The notes: generated by a model not told the origin, from the sequence alone. Shown: positions 11,591 to 23,964, counted from the first letter of the stretch. The stretch: DNA of 64,000 bases from Protea cynaroides (GCA_028583415.1 CM053269.1:33360254-33424253), one strand, 5' to 3'. Numbers and translations: made by a program.

Positions 11591-14310
11591 TTTGGACGGG
11601 AATTTTCAAATTTGGCTTTGGAGTTGGTCTATGCAATATAGGATTATTAGTCCCACATTGCTTAGAGATAGTGGAGAAGGGTGTCTTATATATAGGGGAT
11701 AACCCTTACCTATTAAGCTCCAAGTAGGAAGGTAAGCTCGGTCCGAGACGACTCTCACATATGCAAGCGTGTCGGACCTGACCGGACCTCGAACGCGACT
11801 TGCGACCTACCACACTGGCCCTGGTGTGGGTGCGGGGTTGGATGTAGGCACTGGCGGTGGGCCGTGGGTTGCAGGTGGGAGTGTGGGTGTGGGTGTGGAT
11901 GGGTTAGGACACACCCCTCCACTAGACACCCTTTTGGAAGGGTGCTTATGTGTAGAGTTGCATCTCTATACATAAGGGGTGCCACTAGAGCTGTAGATCT
12001 TAGGATCTGAGATCAGATGGGATTTGGGTGGTCCGTTTCTAAAGACACAACCCATCCTACAGTTGCATTCAAAGGGTATCTGTCCTCTATAAATAGAGGA
12101 TGTCCCCAAGCCTTCAAAGCATCCAATTTTGAGTTGCTTCTCCTCTCTCTCCCTCCAACTCTCTCTATTTTGATTAGCTGATAGAGTCTATCCTCTTCTC
12201 TTTTGAAGGATTGTTAACCTTAGCTGTCGATTCTCTGATGACATCCAATGGTTTGTCCACATTGATTGGGTGGCCTTGTAGAGGGTTGTTTTATCTTGGA
12301 GGTTGGTTTGCAGAGACACAGTGTACCGTATAGGGGCAAACACATTCTTAAGGACAGTGTACCAACACGACTCAGCCCTAGTTTTGTTTCTTCAGTTCCA
12401 TCAATAAGAGGTATATTCTGTTACATATTTATGTCTATACATTTAATGGTTATTGTATATAGGCTGGTTCGATACAATAATTTATGATTGCATGATAATT
12501 AATTATTGCATGATTATTAATTATTGCATGGTTATTAATTAGTCTAGAATAATATATAGTTGTTGTAACATAGTATTATTTTCAATAATTCTTAAGATTG
12601 TGTTATTTATATATTGTTTAGACTATCACCATGACCAATAATGAATCTGGTTTGATTATTGAAGTCGGTTCTGCAATAGGAAAATTGCACATCGTCTCTG
12701 AGTTTGATAGAGCATAGTAACTACAAACGATGGAGGCAGATGATGCATTTTGCCCTAACTCAATTGGGTGCCATGTTCGCCTTGACTGAAAAAATGCCGG
12801 ACGAATCTGATGATCCTGAAATTAAGTCCAAACATGTTGGATGGATTATTACCTATTTTTAGTGCAAGATTTGAATGCTATAACAAATGGACTTTACACT
12901 ATTTATGCTTCATATGACTATGCATATACTATATAAAATGCTCTGGATAAAAAATACTCCTTGGAAGATGCTAGTAGCAAGAAATATGTCACTACCAACT
13001 TTTTGAATTTTAAAATGAAAGAAAATGTTTCCATGCAAATAGATTTATTCCAAGTTCTGGTTGCAAGCCTTGTGAAAGAGGGGATCTCTCTACCAGAACA
13101 GTTTGTTTCTATAGCTTTGATTGAAAAATTACCAAATTCATGGAGTGACTTTAAGTCATACATGAAACATAAATCAAAGGACTGAACCCCAGAGCATTAT
13201 ATAATGTGGATTAATATTGAAGAAAAGAACCGTAAAACAGACAAGATGAAAAAAGCCAAGGAATATAAAACCAAGACAAATCTTGTTGAGAATGGTAAAA
13301 GCGAGAAAAAGGAAAAGTCCAAGAAGTTTATTCATGTGAAGAAGGAAGCCAAATTCAAGAAAGTTAAAGGGGCTTGTTTCTTTTGTGGAAAGCTGGGACA
13401 TTTCAAGAAGGATTGTCAAGTTTTCAAGAAAAAATAGGTTAATGACAAAACCAATGTGCACCTCACTAAAGAGGACCTGTTTGCAACAATGGTGATTGAG
13501 ATTAATTTGGTAGAGAAACCAACAGAGTAGATCATTGACATCGGAGCCACTAAGCATGTGACTTAGTGTATATGGAAAACTCTCAAACATCTCAGGTTAT
13601 GGGTAAGGGTCAAGCTGCTCTGAAGCTGACATTTAGCAACACTCTTGGGCTGAATGAAATGTTGCATGCTCCAGATATTTGAAGGAATTTGGTTTCTGAT
13701 TTTCGTCAGAACAAAGCTAAGATAAAACTGTTTTTTGAAGCAGACAAGGTTATTCTGCTTCAGGGGGGGACAAATATATGGGCAAGGGGTATGCTAACAA
13801 TGGTTTGTTTATAACGAGTATTGTTGATGTATTGAATGAAATTTATTCTTCTTCTTACTTGATTGAGTTTTATGATGTATGGCATGGTATATTAGGATAT
13901 CGTAGCGCACCTTCCATTAAAAGATTATCCAAACTAGGATATATACATGGACAACCCAAACATTCGCTTGATAAATGCCTAATTTGCATAGAGGCTAAAA
14001 TTACTAAAAAAAACCCCATAAGTCTATAAAAAGACAAACTAATTTATTAGAATTAATCCATAGTGACTTGGCTGATTTCAAATCCCATGAATCAAGAGGA
14101 AGTAACAAATATTATATAACCTTTATTGATGACTATTCTAGGTATGTTTAATATATTTTAAAATCTAAAGATGAAACTGAAAATGCTTTTAAAGCATATA
14201 AACTTGAAGTAGAAAATCAACTAGATAGAAAAATTAAAAGATTAAGAACAAACAAAGGGACTGAGCATGGCACTTATAGCCTATCTCATTTTTGTGAAGA
14301 AAAATGTGAA
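11590..14310 (+). mobile_element. Ty1/copia element 1, decayed, 3' half missing
   Basis: An LTR-like leader (about 11590-12200) contains 'cccacattgcttagagatag' and 'gtgtcttatatataggggat', phrases common in plant copia LTRs, with a TATA-like 'tataaatag' near 12088. A plus-strand gag-protease-integrase remnant follows from 12631. A short tandem repeat of 'ttgcatgattattaattat' lies at about 12484-12541. Homology stops at about 14310, where an oppositely oriented copia begins. Reverse transcriptase, RNase H and 3' LTR are missing. Confidence 0.7.
12631..14310 (+). pseudogene. Copia gag-protease-integrase remnant
   Basis: Gag begins at ATG 12631 and is broken by stops to about 12950. It is then open through a copia gag body (KMKENVSMQIDLF, ISLPEQF, LPNSWSDFKSYM) and a CCHC zinc knuckle, CFFCGKLGHFKKDC, at about 13375-13416. 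Next comes a weak protease motif (IDIGATKHVT, about 13537) and the pre-integrase zinc-binding region (VWHGILGYR, then CLICIEAKITKK, to about 14010). The integrase start follows (IHSDLADF, ITFIDDYSRYV, RTNKGTEHGTY) up to about 14310. Several stops (for example after VKKEAKF..FKKK) make it non-functional. Confidence 0.8.
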
Positions 14311-15209
14311 GTTGATTGGGGCTGTGTAGTAATAGTGTTACATATATAATCCTTGAGAATAGTTGAGGGTCGACCAACTCTAGTAGATTGACGTAAAGCG
14401 TGTATTGGAGATATCTGTTCAGGAGAAGATTCAGGTAATACAGGAACCAGTTCAGATAGAGGTTTAGGAGTGGGTTCAAAGACTGGTTCAATGGTGGGTG
14501 CAGATGTTGGATCAAAAGTGGCTTCAAAATTTAGTGTAATAGGCTCGGTAAGAGGATAAGAGTCAAAAGTTGTAGGATTATTAACTGGAAGCAGGAGCAC
14601 AGTGGGATTATGAACATTTGAAATACAATGATAACCATTTATAGAGGATTTAAATGGGAAAATATTCTCAAAGAATTGAACATCTCTACTGGTATAAATG
14701 GACTTAGTAAAGATATCATACACTTTATATCCATGCTGATTAAAGGGATAACCTACAAATACACATGGAGCAGACTAAGGAGAAAACTTATTTTTATGAG
14801 AAGAGGTATTATGAGCAAAACAGAGGGAGCCGAATATCCTAAGATGATTATAAATGGGATGTTTATGAAACAAGATTTCATAAGGTGACTTACCTGATAA
14901 AACTGGAGTAGGAATTCTATTGAGAAGATAGCAAGCGGTAAGAACACATTCCCCAAAAATTGGAAAACTAAATGAGCTTGGAACCAGAGAGCCCTGGTTA
15001 TGTAAAGAAGGTGATTTGTTCTACTACTCCATTTTGTTGAGTATAGATAGAAGTTCACTGATGAATGATACGAAGGAATGGAATAACTATTGCATGGAAG
15101 AAGATAGAAACTCCGAGCCATTGTCAGTGTGAATAGCTTTAACAGTACCAGAAAATTGAGTATGAACAAGTTTGAAAAAATTAAACAACAAACTAAACGT
15201 TTCAGATTT

Positions 15210-16776
15210 GAAAAAAAATTCATCTACCACCCAAAAACTGTTACGAAGACCATTTACCACCCACAGGTTTCCAGAATCATCAATTGCCCACACTTAACTG
15301 ACGGAATAGACTTAAAATAGTGTTAAACATTTCTACCCTTCCTCTTTGAAATTGAAAGACATTAAAATGAGATAAAATTATTAATTTGACCTTATAATAA
15401 TGACAAGCCAAATTAGGTTTTGATTTCAACTCCACAGCTACTATAGGCCATGCGACCTGAACCAGCACAGGTCCGACAACCACCGTCGTAGTCCTACCAG
15501 CGTACGCACATGCAGCTGACTCTTCCCATGTCGTGCAACTCCGACACCTTGGCCACGAACCAACCATTAGCTTCTCCAACCCTAATTTCATAGTCCAGCC
15601 ACTGCACCTGAATTGCAAATAGAAAGGGGAAATGGCGATTCTTGGCTTTTCTTGATCTTTAGAAAGAATTGGTAGAAAGAGGGAAAACCCGAGAGGGTTG
15701 AGTTTTTTTTTTTTCCTCTTATCCGATTGAGATGAAATGGGAGTGAGATTGAGTGAAAAGAGAGGAAAGAGAGGAAATAGGGATTGAGAGAAGAATACGG
15801 GAGAAGAAATAGGGGAAGAGGGAGAACCGAGAGGGTTGAGTTTTTTTTTCTTCCTTATCCAATTGAGATGAAATGGGAGTGAGATCGAGTGAGAAGAGAG
15901 GAAAGAGAGGAAATAGGGATTGAGAGAAGGATACAGGAAAATATATAGGGGAAGAGAGAGCCCATGACTGATGAAATAGCAGAAGAAGAAAAGAAAGGGC
16001 GGTTCTTCTCCACAGAAAGCCGTGAAGATGAGAAGAAATAAAAGAGAAGGGAGGCAGACAGAAGAGGGTGTTGTCTGAGTTCGGCTCGAAGGAGAGTATC
16101 AAAGAAAAGAAGTATGAAGAGAAAAAGAAGATTTAGGTGAGAAGGGGATCCATCGACAGCAGCCATGTAGGAAGAAGAATGAAAGTAAAGAGATAATGAG
16201 AGCTACTGATTGAAGAGAAAATAGACAGAGAGATAGGGGTATCGTTGCTGCCGTTAATAACCAGGGTTCTTGTGGGTGGTGCTGGCCTTTCAAGCAACAT
16301 CCGAGCATCGGAAGAATCTAATTGTTTCGATAGCTTGTTAGCCTCAATGAACAATGGCTTATGTTTCAAATCTTTTCAGAAATTTTGAATTTTTTTTTTC
16401 TCCAATCTTTATTGGGTGTATTGAAAACCCCAGAACCTTGATGCGAGCTTTGTCTCTCTATAAATTCGTAATCGGATCAGACAAAATATTTGTAGGAATT
16501 CCATTAAAGTTGCAGGAATTCCATTAAAGTTGCAAGAATTCCATGAATTTGAGATAAAAAAAAAAATGTAAGGGTAAAATGATCTTTCAATATTACAACA
16601 AGGGCATTATTGTCCCAATAATTATTAATTAGTGACGATGTCATCAATTGACGGGGTGGGATCTCTTTGATTAATGTGTCAAAAGTTTAAATGGTAGATG
16701 ATGATTCAGGAAATCTATGGGTGGTAGATGGTTTTGGACATGGTTTTTGGGTGGTAGGTAAATGAAAATTTTTTTC
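15210..16776. mobile_element. MULE (non-autonomous), inserted in copia element 2
   Basis: Both ends begin with GAAAAAAA and share about 80 bp of inverted repeat containing 'CATCTACCACCCAAAAAC', 'CCACCCA.AG.TTTCC.GAATCATC'. The target duplication is tttcagattt at 15200-15209 and 16777-16786. It is 10 bp if the element ends at C16776, or 9 bp if it ends one base later. Removing the element rejoins the interrupted copia frame at the lysine-serine-glutamate codons, which confirms insertion. No transposase is present. The interior has a minus-strand open frame (15280-15618, no recognised domain) and a tandem repeat at 15691-15966. Long TIRs and 9-10-bp duplications are Mutator features. Confidence 0.88.
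15691..15966. repeat. 138-bp tandem duplication inside the MULE
   Basis: Two copies start at 15691 and 15829. Both begin gagagggttgagttttttt and contain 'gagatgaaatgggagtgag' and 'gaggaaatagggattgagag'. Purine-rich, with no coding homology recognised. Confidence 0.9.
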
Positions 16777-18272
16777 TTTCAGATTTATACCTCATGAGAA
16801 ACACCCATGTGGTTCGTGAGCAATCATCCCCCATAGACAAAAATTAATGACAACCAGTGTGGGAGGCTGTGGAATATGGCCTCCAAATGCCACAATGTGA
16901 AAATTCAAAACATACAGAGGATTTAATCACACAGCTTGTAGGAAAAGGCAATCAAGATTGTTTGTCCAGAGGACATACATCACAGAACTGTTTGAAGGTA
17001 GGAATTTCAAGAGGATCACAAGGATGGGGGAGGGGTGTCTCAACCTTAAATGCCAAGGATGGAGTGACGCCGACTAAGTCGCAGTAGGAATTGTAGAATC
17101 ATAGTAGTATAGGCCATCGCGTAGCAGCCCCACTCTCACCATCCTCGTGGACAAATCCTAAAAGACACAAAATGAAGGGAAAAATGTCACCGAACATTTT
17201 AGTGAAGCTGTAAATCGACTAACAGATAGCAAGTTAAATGAGAATTTGGGCACTTGATACACATCCTGCAATTGAAGAAGGTATGGATGTACAGAGACAT
17301 TTATACATACCTGCAAAGTTTTCACTTGAGGAGGTGTTTAAAAAAGACAGGAGCTACTGATATTGAGCAGACGTTAGAGGTGGCAAGGGAGAAACAGAGG
17401 AAGCAGTGGTTGTAGAGGTCGGTGGTGTTGGGAGAGATATAGCAGACGGTAATGGTAGTGAAGAGGATTCAAGACTAAGAACATTAGTTGCAGAAACCAT
17501 AAGTGACTGAGGAGAGATATTGCGATTGGATGATGGAGGCCTTCGAAAATAACCTTGAGGAAAGTCATGTAACTCATAGCAGGTGTCTCGTACATGGCCA
17601 TGCTTGTTGCAATGTGTACAGAATGGACGACGACTATTTCTTGAGTCATTTTTGTGCTGAACAGCACAAGCTACATCATCAGAACTAACTTGTTGCAGAA
17701 AATGACCTCTGACGTTCTTCTTGTAGAACCAAAGAATAAGCCTTCCCAGACGAAGGCAGAGGATCCATGGTTAATATTTGGTTGCAAACTGTTGCATAAA
17801 CGTCATTCAGACCCATGAGATCACAATAGAACGAAGTAAAAAAATAAAAATCACAGAAGATGATTTATGCAAGATATTGAACAAGAACCTAATCTTGCAG
17901 AAACCCTAAAGAATGAGAACTGAAGAAATTGCAGATTTGTATAAAAGAAATGCATTTGTGCAAAAAACAAACTGGAGAACAAAAATTGCTGCTAAGATAG
18001 CAACAAAAAACCACCAGACGAAATTGCAAAAGAAAGAACTACGATCGGGTAGAGCGTTTTGATACCATGTCAAAAATAGCAGAAGAAGAAACGAGAAGAC
18101 ACATCTGGAACTGTATATAATATGGCACGTCATCTAACTACTAATACATGTGTAATAATAGCACATGTGAACAAAAGAACAACTAATATAAATACAACTG
18201 ATACGTGTCAATATCTCAGTGTTAATACTGGATTCACATCAGCTCCTCCGAGTGGATTCACATCATCTCTTT

Positions 18273-18709
18273 CCAGTGGCTTTAGGAGGACGCGGCAACC
18301 TATCTCGGAAGGTCGTCACGTAGTTTTCGGGTGAATCCGAGACCCACGTCTGAGCCGACACCCCCTGTCGGCTTGGCTTGTCGGCTGGGTGTTGGCTCGG
18401 ACGTGGGTCTCGGATTCACCGAGAGCCACGTGGCGGCCATCCAGGGCAGGTTGCCACTGTCCTCCCATAACCATTGGGAGGAGAGGATGCAGATCCCTTC
18501 CGAGTGCTCAGTGGTTTTGGGATGACGCGTGGCAGTTTTATCCGGATGGCCTACACGTGGTTGTCGGGTGAATCCGATACGTATGTCCGAGACATCTCTT
18601 GTCGGCTCGGTTTGACAGCTGGGTGTCTGTTCCGACGTGTGTCTCGAATTCACCGAGAGCTACGTATCAACCATTTGGGTAAGGCTACCGCTGTTCTCCC
18701 AAAACCACT
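18273..18709. repeat. Two tandem palindromic (foldback) units
   Basis: Unit 1 (18273-18477) and unit 2 (about 18509-18709) are each close to a full palindrome. In unit 1 the arms meet around 'gtgaatccgagacccacgtc' and its complement near 18330-18420. In unit 2 the arms carry 'gggtgaatccgatacgtatg' and 'gacgtgtgtctcgaattcacc'. Each unit is followed by a related sequence, 'gagaggatgcagatccctt' or 'gagaggatgcggatcctt', which could be duplicated target or part of a larger unit. They look like MITEs or foldback transposons; the superfamily is unknown. Confidence 0.75.
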
Positions 18710-18819
18710 AGAAGGAGAGGATGCGGATCCTTCAACACTTCTCAAGAAGCCATGAAAAAAATATTTGGTCCTCCAAACTCCATCCTAAAATTTAAATGTT
18801 TCTCTATAAATGTTGAGGT

Positions 18820-19640
18820 TTGAGAGTTCTTATAGTTAAATCCAATTTAAAATTGAAGCACCTCCTAGTTGACGATTTGTGCCCTTGCTGTGGAGATTTT
18901 CCAGAAACTGTTTTGCACACCCTCTTTCACTGCGACTATGCAAGGTCAGCCTAGTTTCAATCCTCGGTAAACAACAGAACTACTCTTCAGGAGTCTGCAG
19001 CTATGCATGATTGGATCTTATTATGGGGAAACCCCAAAATGTGGTGGTTTTTGGCCCTCTGCAGCTCCTCCCCTTCATTGGCTTGCAAACCTTGATCGTA
19101 TATGGTTAGTTTCCTTTTGATGATGCCATTTCATCTCCTCTACCCCACCGCCTTCGCCTGTTTTTGCCTCCTCCATTCCCACCACCCATCTATCTTCCAC
19201 TTGTCACCGTCTCTACACTGACACTGCTGCTTCCATTTCTCTTGCCCGCTTGGCGCTTGTTTGCGCGCTTCTGCAGCCGTTTGAAAAACTGAGTTAGGTG
19301 GCTTTTGATCAAGTCCACTTCTCTTCGGTATTGATCGTTGAAGCCAAAGCTCTTCGTTTGGGGTTGCAACTGGCATTGACAAAGGAGGTCGGCAATATTG
19401 AAGTCTCGTCCGACTCCCAGACTCTGATTTACTGATTGTTACATCTTTTGAGTCCACCACCAACAGAGATCTCTGCTGTTGTCTTTGACATCATGTCTCT
19501 CCATTTGAGTTTTGTTTCTCGCTCTTTTCATTACATTGGTAAATCACTTTACTTTCTTCTTCACAGGTTGCCTGTTGGGGCCTTGGCTATCCTAGCTTGG
19601 GTGTTTGGGATGGGTCCGGATCACCTACTGGTATAAGAAG
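18820..19640 (+). pseudogene. LINE (non-LTR retrotransposon) ORF2 3' remnant
   Basis: The plus strand encodes a zf-RVT-like zinc-binding segment (KSNLKLKHLLVDDLCPCCGD, then ETVLHTLFHCDYAR, about 18838-18950). After a broken stretch comes an RNase H-like domain (LIVEAKALRLGLQLAL, then IEVSSDSQTLI, about 19330-19435). The E and D of EAKAL and SDSQ are at expected catalytic positions. A TGA follows SDSQTLIY, after which the frame continues to 19636. This order is typical of the 3' end of plant LINE ORF2. The reverse transcriptase is missing, as in 5'-truncated copies. Confidence 0.7.
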
Positions 19641-19958
19641 AGTAACAATTCTTCTAGTACAGTACTAATTGTAATAATAATTTTGTCCTTGATGGCTTAA
19701 TGTATTTACACCGTGGGCAAGGTTTGCCATAAAAAGACTAGATAGTAAAACTAGTACACACTTGCCATTTTGGGAACTTGGTCTGGTGTCTGAAATCTTG
19801 GGTGTTTGAAATCTTGGAGATTTTACCAGTAATTGGTAGACTTACAGGCTATGTTTGGTTATCACGAAAATTTTAGAGGAAAGTGAAATATATTTTATAA
19901 GGAAAATATTTTTATGATTGATTGTTTAAGAAAAATAAATTTATTGATAATAAATTTT

Positions 19959-20658
19959 AGGATAAATTTCTCCCACCTCCTCTCTTTTTTTAAATAATCT
20001 CTCCCATTCAATATGATGGTGACATCAATATTTTTTGGACTATTATGTTCTCAAATTGACTTAAAAGAAATTTTATCAAAATTTTTTTAATCAAATTTAA
20101 TTTAAAAAAATATATTAAAAATTATATAAAAAAAAGAAAAGAAAAACATGAGATTTTAATTTACTAAACATATTTAGGGATAACCAAATTTAATTAACTA
20201 AATCCCCCCAAAAAAAAACGTGATATTTATCAAATCTCTTTCTCTCTCTCTCGCTCTCTCTCTCTTTTGATTTTTTAATCAAAAGAAATGGATCAAAGAG
20301 AGAGAGAGAGTAAAAACGTTGAGAGAGATTTAATAAATCTCACGTTTTATTTTTTGGGATTTTAATTAATTAAATTTGATTATCCTTAAATCTATTTAAT
20401 AAATTAAAATCTCATGTTTTTTTTATTTATAATTTTTTAATATATTTTTTTAAATTAAATTTGATTAATCAACTTTGATAAATTTTGTTTTAAGTCAATC
20501 TGAGGGTATAATAGTCTAAAAAATATTGATGATGATGAATGTCATCACTAAATTTAATAAAAAAGATTATTTTCCAAAATAGAGGAAGTGGGAGACATTA
20601 AAAGTCAAGTTGGGGGTAGTAGTTTTTTAGGATTCCTAGAAGGGAGGCAGGATAAATT
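19959..20658. mobile_element. Foldback element, about 678 bp, with 11-bp flanking repeats
   Basis: The element spans 19970-20647 and is a near-complete palindrome centred near 20290, with arms of about 320 bp. Both arms carry 'caatattttttrgactattat', 'attgacttaaaa', 'catgagattttaattta', and CT- or GA-rich tracts that meet in the middle. It is flanked by the exact direct repeat aggataaattt (19959-19969 and 20648-20658), likely the target duplication. It is AT-rich and non-coding. Such structures are MITEs or foldback transposons; the 11-bp duplication hints at a Mutator-type enzyme, which is inference. Confidence 0.8.
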
Positions 20659-21311
20659 TACCCTAAATTTTACGGTAGGCCCTTAAGATCCCCGTTTTAT
20701 TTCCCGACCAAAAACGAAAGTAAAATTAAAATCCAGAGTTCTCAATTCTAGACTCAACCCCTTTGAAAGAAGGCCCTCTTCTCTTGAAGTATCGTCACAC
20801 AAGGTTTGTGAGCATCACTTCTTCAAAGCTTCTGTTGGAAACTTCAATCCCTTTAATGAACGATGATGGAATCTCAATGGCCGCATCATAGCAGGGGTAC
20901 CAAGAGAGAATTTTGTCATCCGTTCCATTTCTAGGGCGTCTTCATCCTCTGTTTCATCATCTGTTCACTTTTTGTAAACCGGATATCAAAGTCTTCCAAT
21001 CAATTAACAACAAAATCAAAAGAACTAGGAGCATAAAAAAATGGGTCTTTCATCTCTCTATAGTGCACAAGAACAAAATGCTTTACTTGCCTGATAGACA
21101 CAAAAAGTGAGAACAATGGATGAGTGAGAATCAAAAACAGAAAAAAAAAAAAATTGAAACCCATCTCACTGATTACTCTCGTTTTTTCCATCGTTTAAAT
21201 TTTTTTTTCTTTTCTCAATTTCATGAATTCAACACTTCAAATAGCAGAAAACGTTTTTTTTTATCTTCTGATTAATTGAAGTGATCAAAAGCCCCTTCCC
21301 CTCTTTCAAAG
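20659..21311. other. No gene seen
   Basis: Sequence between the foldback element and the large MULE. There are short open stretches on both strands but no recognised homology. A poly-A run and poly-T runs lie at about 21140-21260. Confidence 0.5.
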
Positions 21312-21609
21312 TATTTTATAGAAAACATTTGATCTACCATCCGAGAAGTATATGAAATTCGACTTACTATCCTAGGTTTTACAAAATTTCATTTACTACC
21401 CAAACGTTTGACACAAATACTTAAAAAGACCCACCCCGTTAGTTGAGTCCTGTCAGATGATGACATCATCTCAATTTGAAAATTTCTGAGACAATATTAC
21501 CCTTATTGCAATGTAAAAAGACTATTTTACCCTTAAAGTTAGATTTCACACTACCCCCAATTATTGTAATAGTAAAACTAAAAAACCCCACCGTCACTTC
21601 AAGAATCTC

Positions 21610-23964
21610 TGTGATTCCCAGGTTGACACTGAGAGGGGGGGGGGGGGTGAATCAGTGGCCACTAAAATTCCTTTCCACTATTCAGATATGGCCTGATGCT
21701 ATGCAAGTGGCTACCAAGAGCTGATGATCACTTTGTGCTGTGCTGCCTTGAGCTGACTACTTGAGATTCTCATAGACAATCTGTCAAACACATTTCGTGC
21801 ACACACCAACCACACACCCACAGGTATCCATACCAGGGTCTTGGCCTGCCAAGTGTGTACACCCAGACCTGCAGCACACAGACTTCTAATGCACACACAA
21901 TAACATCCACATGACACACGATATAACGTGGTTCACCAATCACACACTGTGATGGCTACTCCACGGGGCAATACCCTAACCAGGATTTCGTATATACCCA
22001 ATACACAACAGAATACTATGGTTGCACCCACAACCCTGATGCTACAACATCACCCGCATTCACGGCCACAACTGTATCCTAGGCACCAACCCAATTCCAG
22101 TCAAGCACCCACTTGATAGGCTACACAATAGTTATATCAAATATTCATACAAACCCTTCCCATATAGCACTAATACAAGAAATAGGATTTGCGTGCGAGT
22201 ATACCTTCCGGTGTTGCTCACTCCTGATGCAACCCTCTCTATGCAAACATATCGGCCTCCTCTTGGGCTCCACAGCTCATTCTTCAACACACCAACTCCA
22301 TAGGATGCTCATAGCTGGTCCTCACATTCTCTTCAAGCTTCAACGAAGCTTTCATGGCCTCACACTGCCAGTAGGAGTCTCTCTCTCTCTTGGAGAAGCT
22401 TCAATGGAGGGTTCTCACAAAAATCGCCATTAGAGGCTTCTGTTTCGAGCTCAAACCGCTGCCAAAGTGTTCTTCTCGGAGAGAGAAGCTCGTGGGCTTT
22501 TGAATCACCTCGATCGGAGCTCGGACGGCCAAGATATGGCCAAAAGAAGTTCGGCCAGTGAGATTATTCCAAATGGAATCTCCGGCCTTGATTCGGTGCG
22601 CCGCGACGCACCATAGCGATGCCGCATCTGACGCAACGTACGTCGTTGTCGTCGTCTGATTGGCGGAAAGGGCATCTAAAGTTTTAGACCGCTGGATCGG
22701 TCTCTTAATGGCGGGATCTCTTCTGGATCGTCAGATCGATCAGATCCCGTCAACAAAATTCGGCATCAATACAGACCTTCGGATTGTAATCTTCGGCGCC
22801 GCCGTATCATGTGCGCGCTACACTGTATCTTGGGCTCGGCTCCATGCGACGCGAGTCACAGCGTTAAGTTGCCTCCAGCCAATGGAAAGCGTCGCGATGG
22901 AATCTGAGCGCGATTTCTGCGCTACACCATAGCCCGCCTTTTTGAGGATCGCCGATTCGGAATCTTGCTGCCGTGGCTTGATCCGAGCCATCAATATCGA
23001 ATTTTCTCCTTTTTGAAAGGACCAAAATGCCCTTAACAATTTCGGAAATGGCCTCTGTAACCGGTGAGTATCACCTACAGAGAAGCCGATTCCAGTAGGG
23101 TCCGAGATTTCTTTTTCATTGCGGCATTTGGTCGAACAGGCTGCGTGCATGCCTGCGCCCGGCCGCATGCGCCGCAGCGCCGGCTTGCTGGCTGCGTGCG
23201 CGGCGCTGGCTTGCTACGTGCGCGCTGGAGCTGGCTTGCTGCGGCGCGCGGGCGCTGGCTTGATGCGCGTGCGGGGCTCGCTTTGCGCGGGGCTTTGCCG
23301 AGCAAGCCTTGCGCGCGGCATGCCTTGCGCGCGGGCGCCGCCGCCGCGTGGCCCTGGCCGGCGTGGCCTGGCGTGCGTCTTCTTTGGCTGGCTTGCTTGT
23401 GGCATGGCCCTGGCATGTTGGCAAGGCCTGCTGGCCTGGTGCCGCGGGCTTCTGCCCTGCTGGCCTGGGCTGGCTGCCATGCTGGCCTGGCCACCCAAGG
23501 TGGGACCCACCTGGTCCCCACCCACTCTCTCTCCTCTTTCTCTCTCTTTCATTTTCTCTCTCTTCCATTTTCTCTCTCTTCTTTCTCTCTCTTCTTTCTC
23601 TGCAGTTGGATTTTCTCATCAACTGGGCTTCATTCTCTTTGGCTGCTTCATCAACCCAGTCACCCTGTCTTGACTGCCTAGTCACCCTGTCTGTCAGAGA
23701 GTCCTACAGACACTCTCTCTCTTCTTTCTCTCTCAGATAAGAGCTGTCCACCTGTCTGACCATGCTTGCTGCTGTCTGGACTATCTGCTATGCCTGCTGA
23801 GCTGTCCACTCTGTCCACTGTGCAATCCACTCAGTCTGCTGTGCCTGCTGACATTCTCTCTCCTCCATGTCATCCTCGCTAAACCGCCTAAAGGTTGCCA
23901 ACAATGACAACACATACAATACAAAGATGCTTGGCAACATCACAACTTGGCCAAGGTTCCAACA
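21610..23964 (-). repeat. 3' LTR of copia element 3
   Basis: Starts on plus TGTGATTCCCAGG and ends GGTTCCAACA. It contains a poly-G tract (about 21636-21648). Its GC-rich core (about 23110-23515) contrasts with the AT-rich surroundings and opens long frames on both strands with no recognised protein, so I do not call genes in it. CT-rich tracts follow at 23520-23740. Confidence 0.93.

Larger units (their letters stand above)
14310..18230 (-). mobile_element. Ty1/copia element 2, minus strand, split by a MULE
   Basis: The 5' end lies to the right. A short LTR-like stretch (about 18075-18230) precedes a primer-binding-like TGGTATCAAAACGC (minus, about 18056-18070). Gag follows at about 18050-17380 and includes LPSSGKAYSLVLQEERQRS and the zinc knuckle CTHCNKHGHVRDTC (about 17585-17626). 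A degraded protease/pre-integrase stretch runs to 16790. The integrase continues after the MULE insertion at 15209-14310: FSGTVKAIHTDNGSEF, then FGSLCFAHNTSSHKNKFSP, FVGYPFNQHGYKVYD and a T-R-x-G-R-P-S motif. Everything after the integrase tail is lost at the junction with copia element 1. Confidence 0.8.

Noticed and set aside
23064..23740. Long overlapping open frames of 140-205 codons on both strands (also 28527-29229)
   Set aside because: They come from the GC-rich composition of the LTR core, overlap in several frames, are not conserved between the two LTRs and match no protein family.
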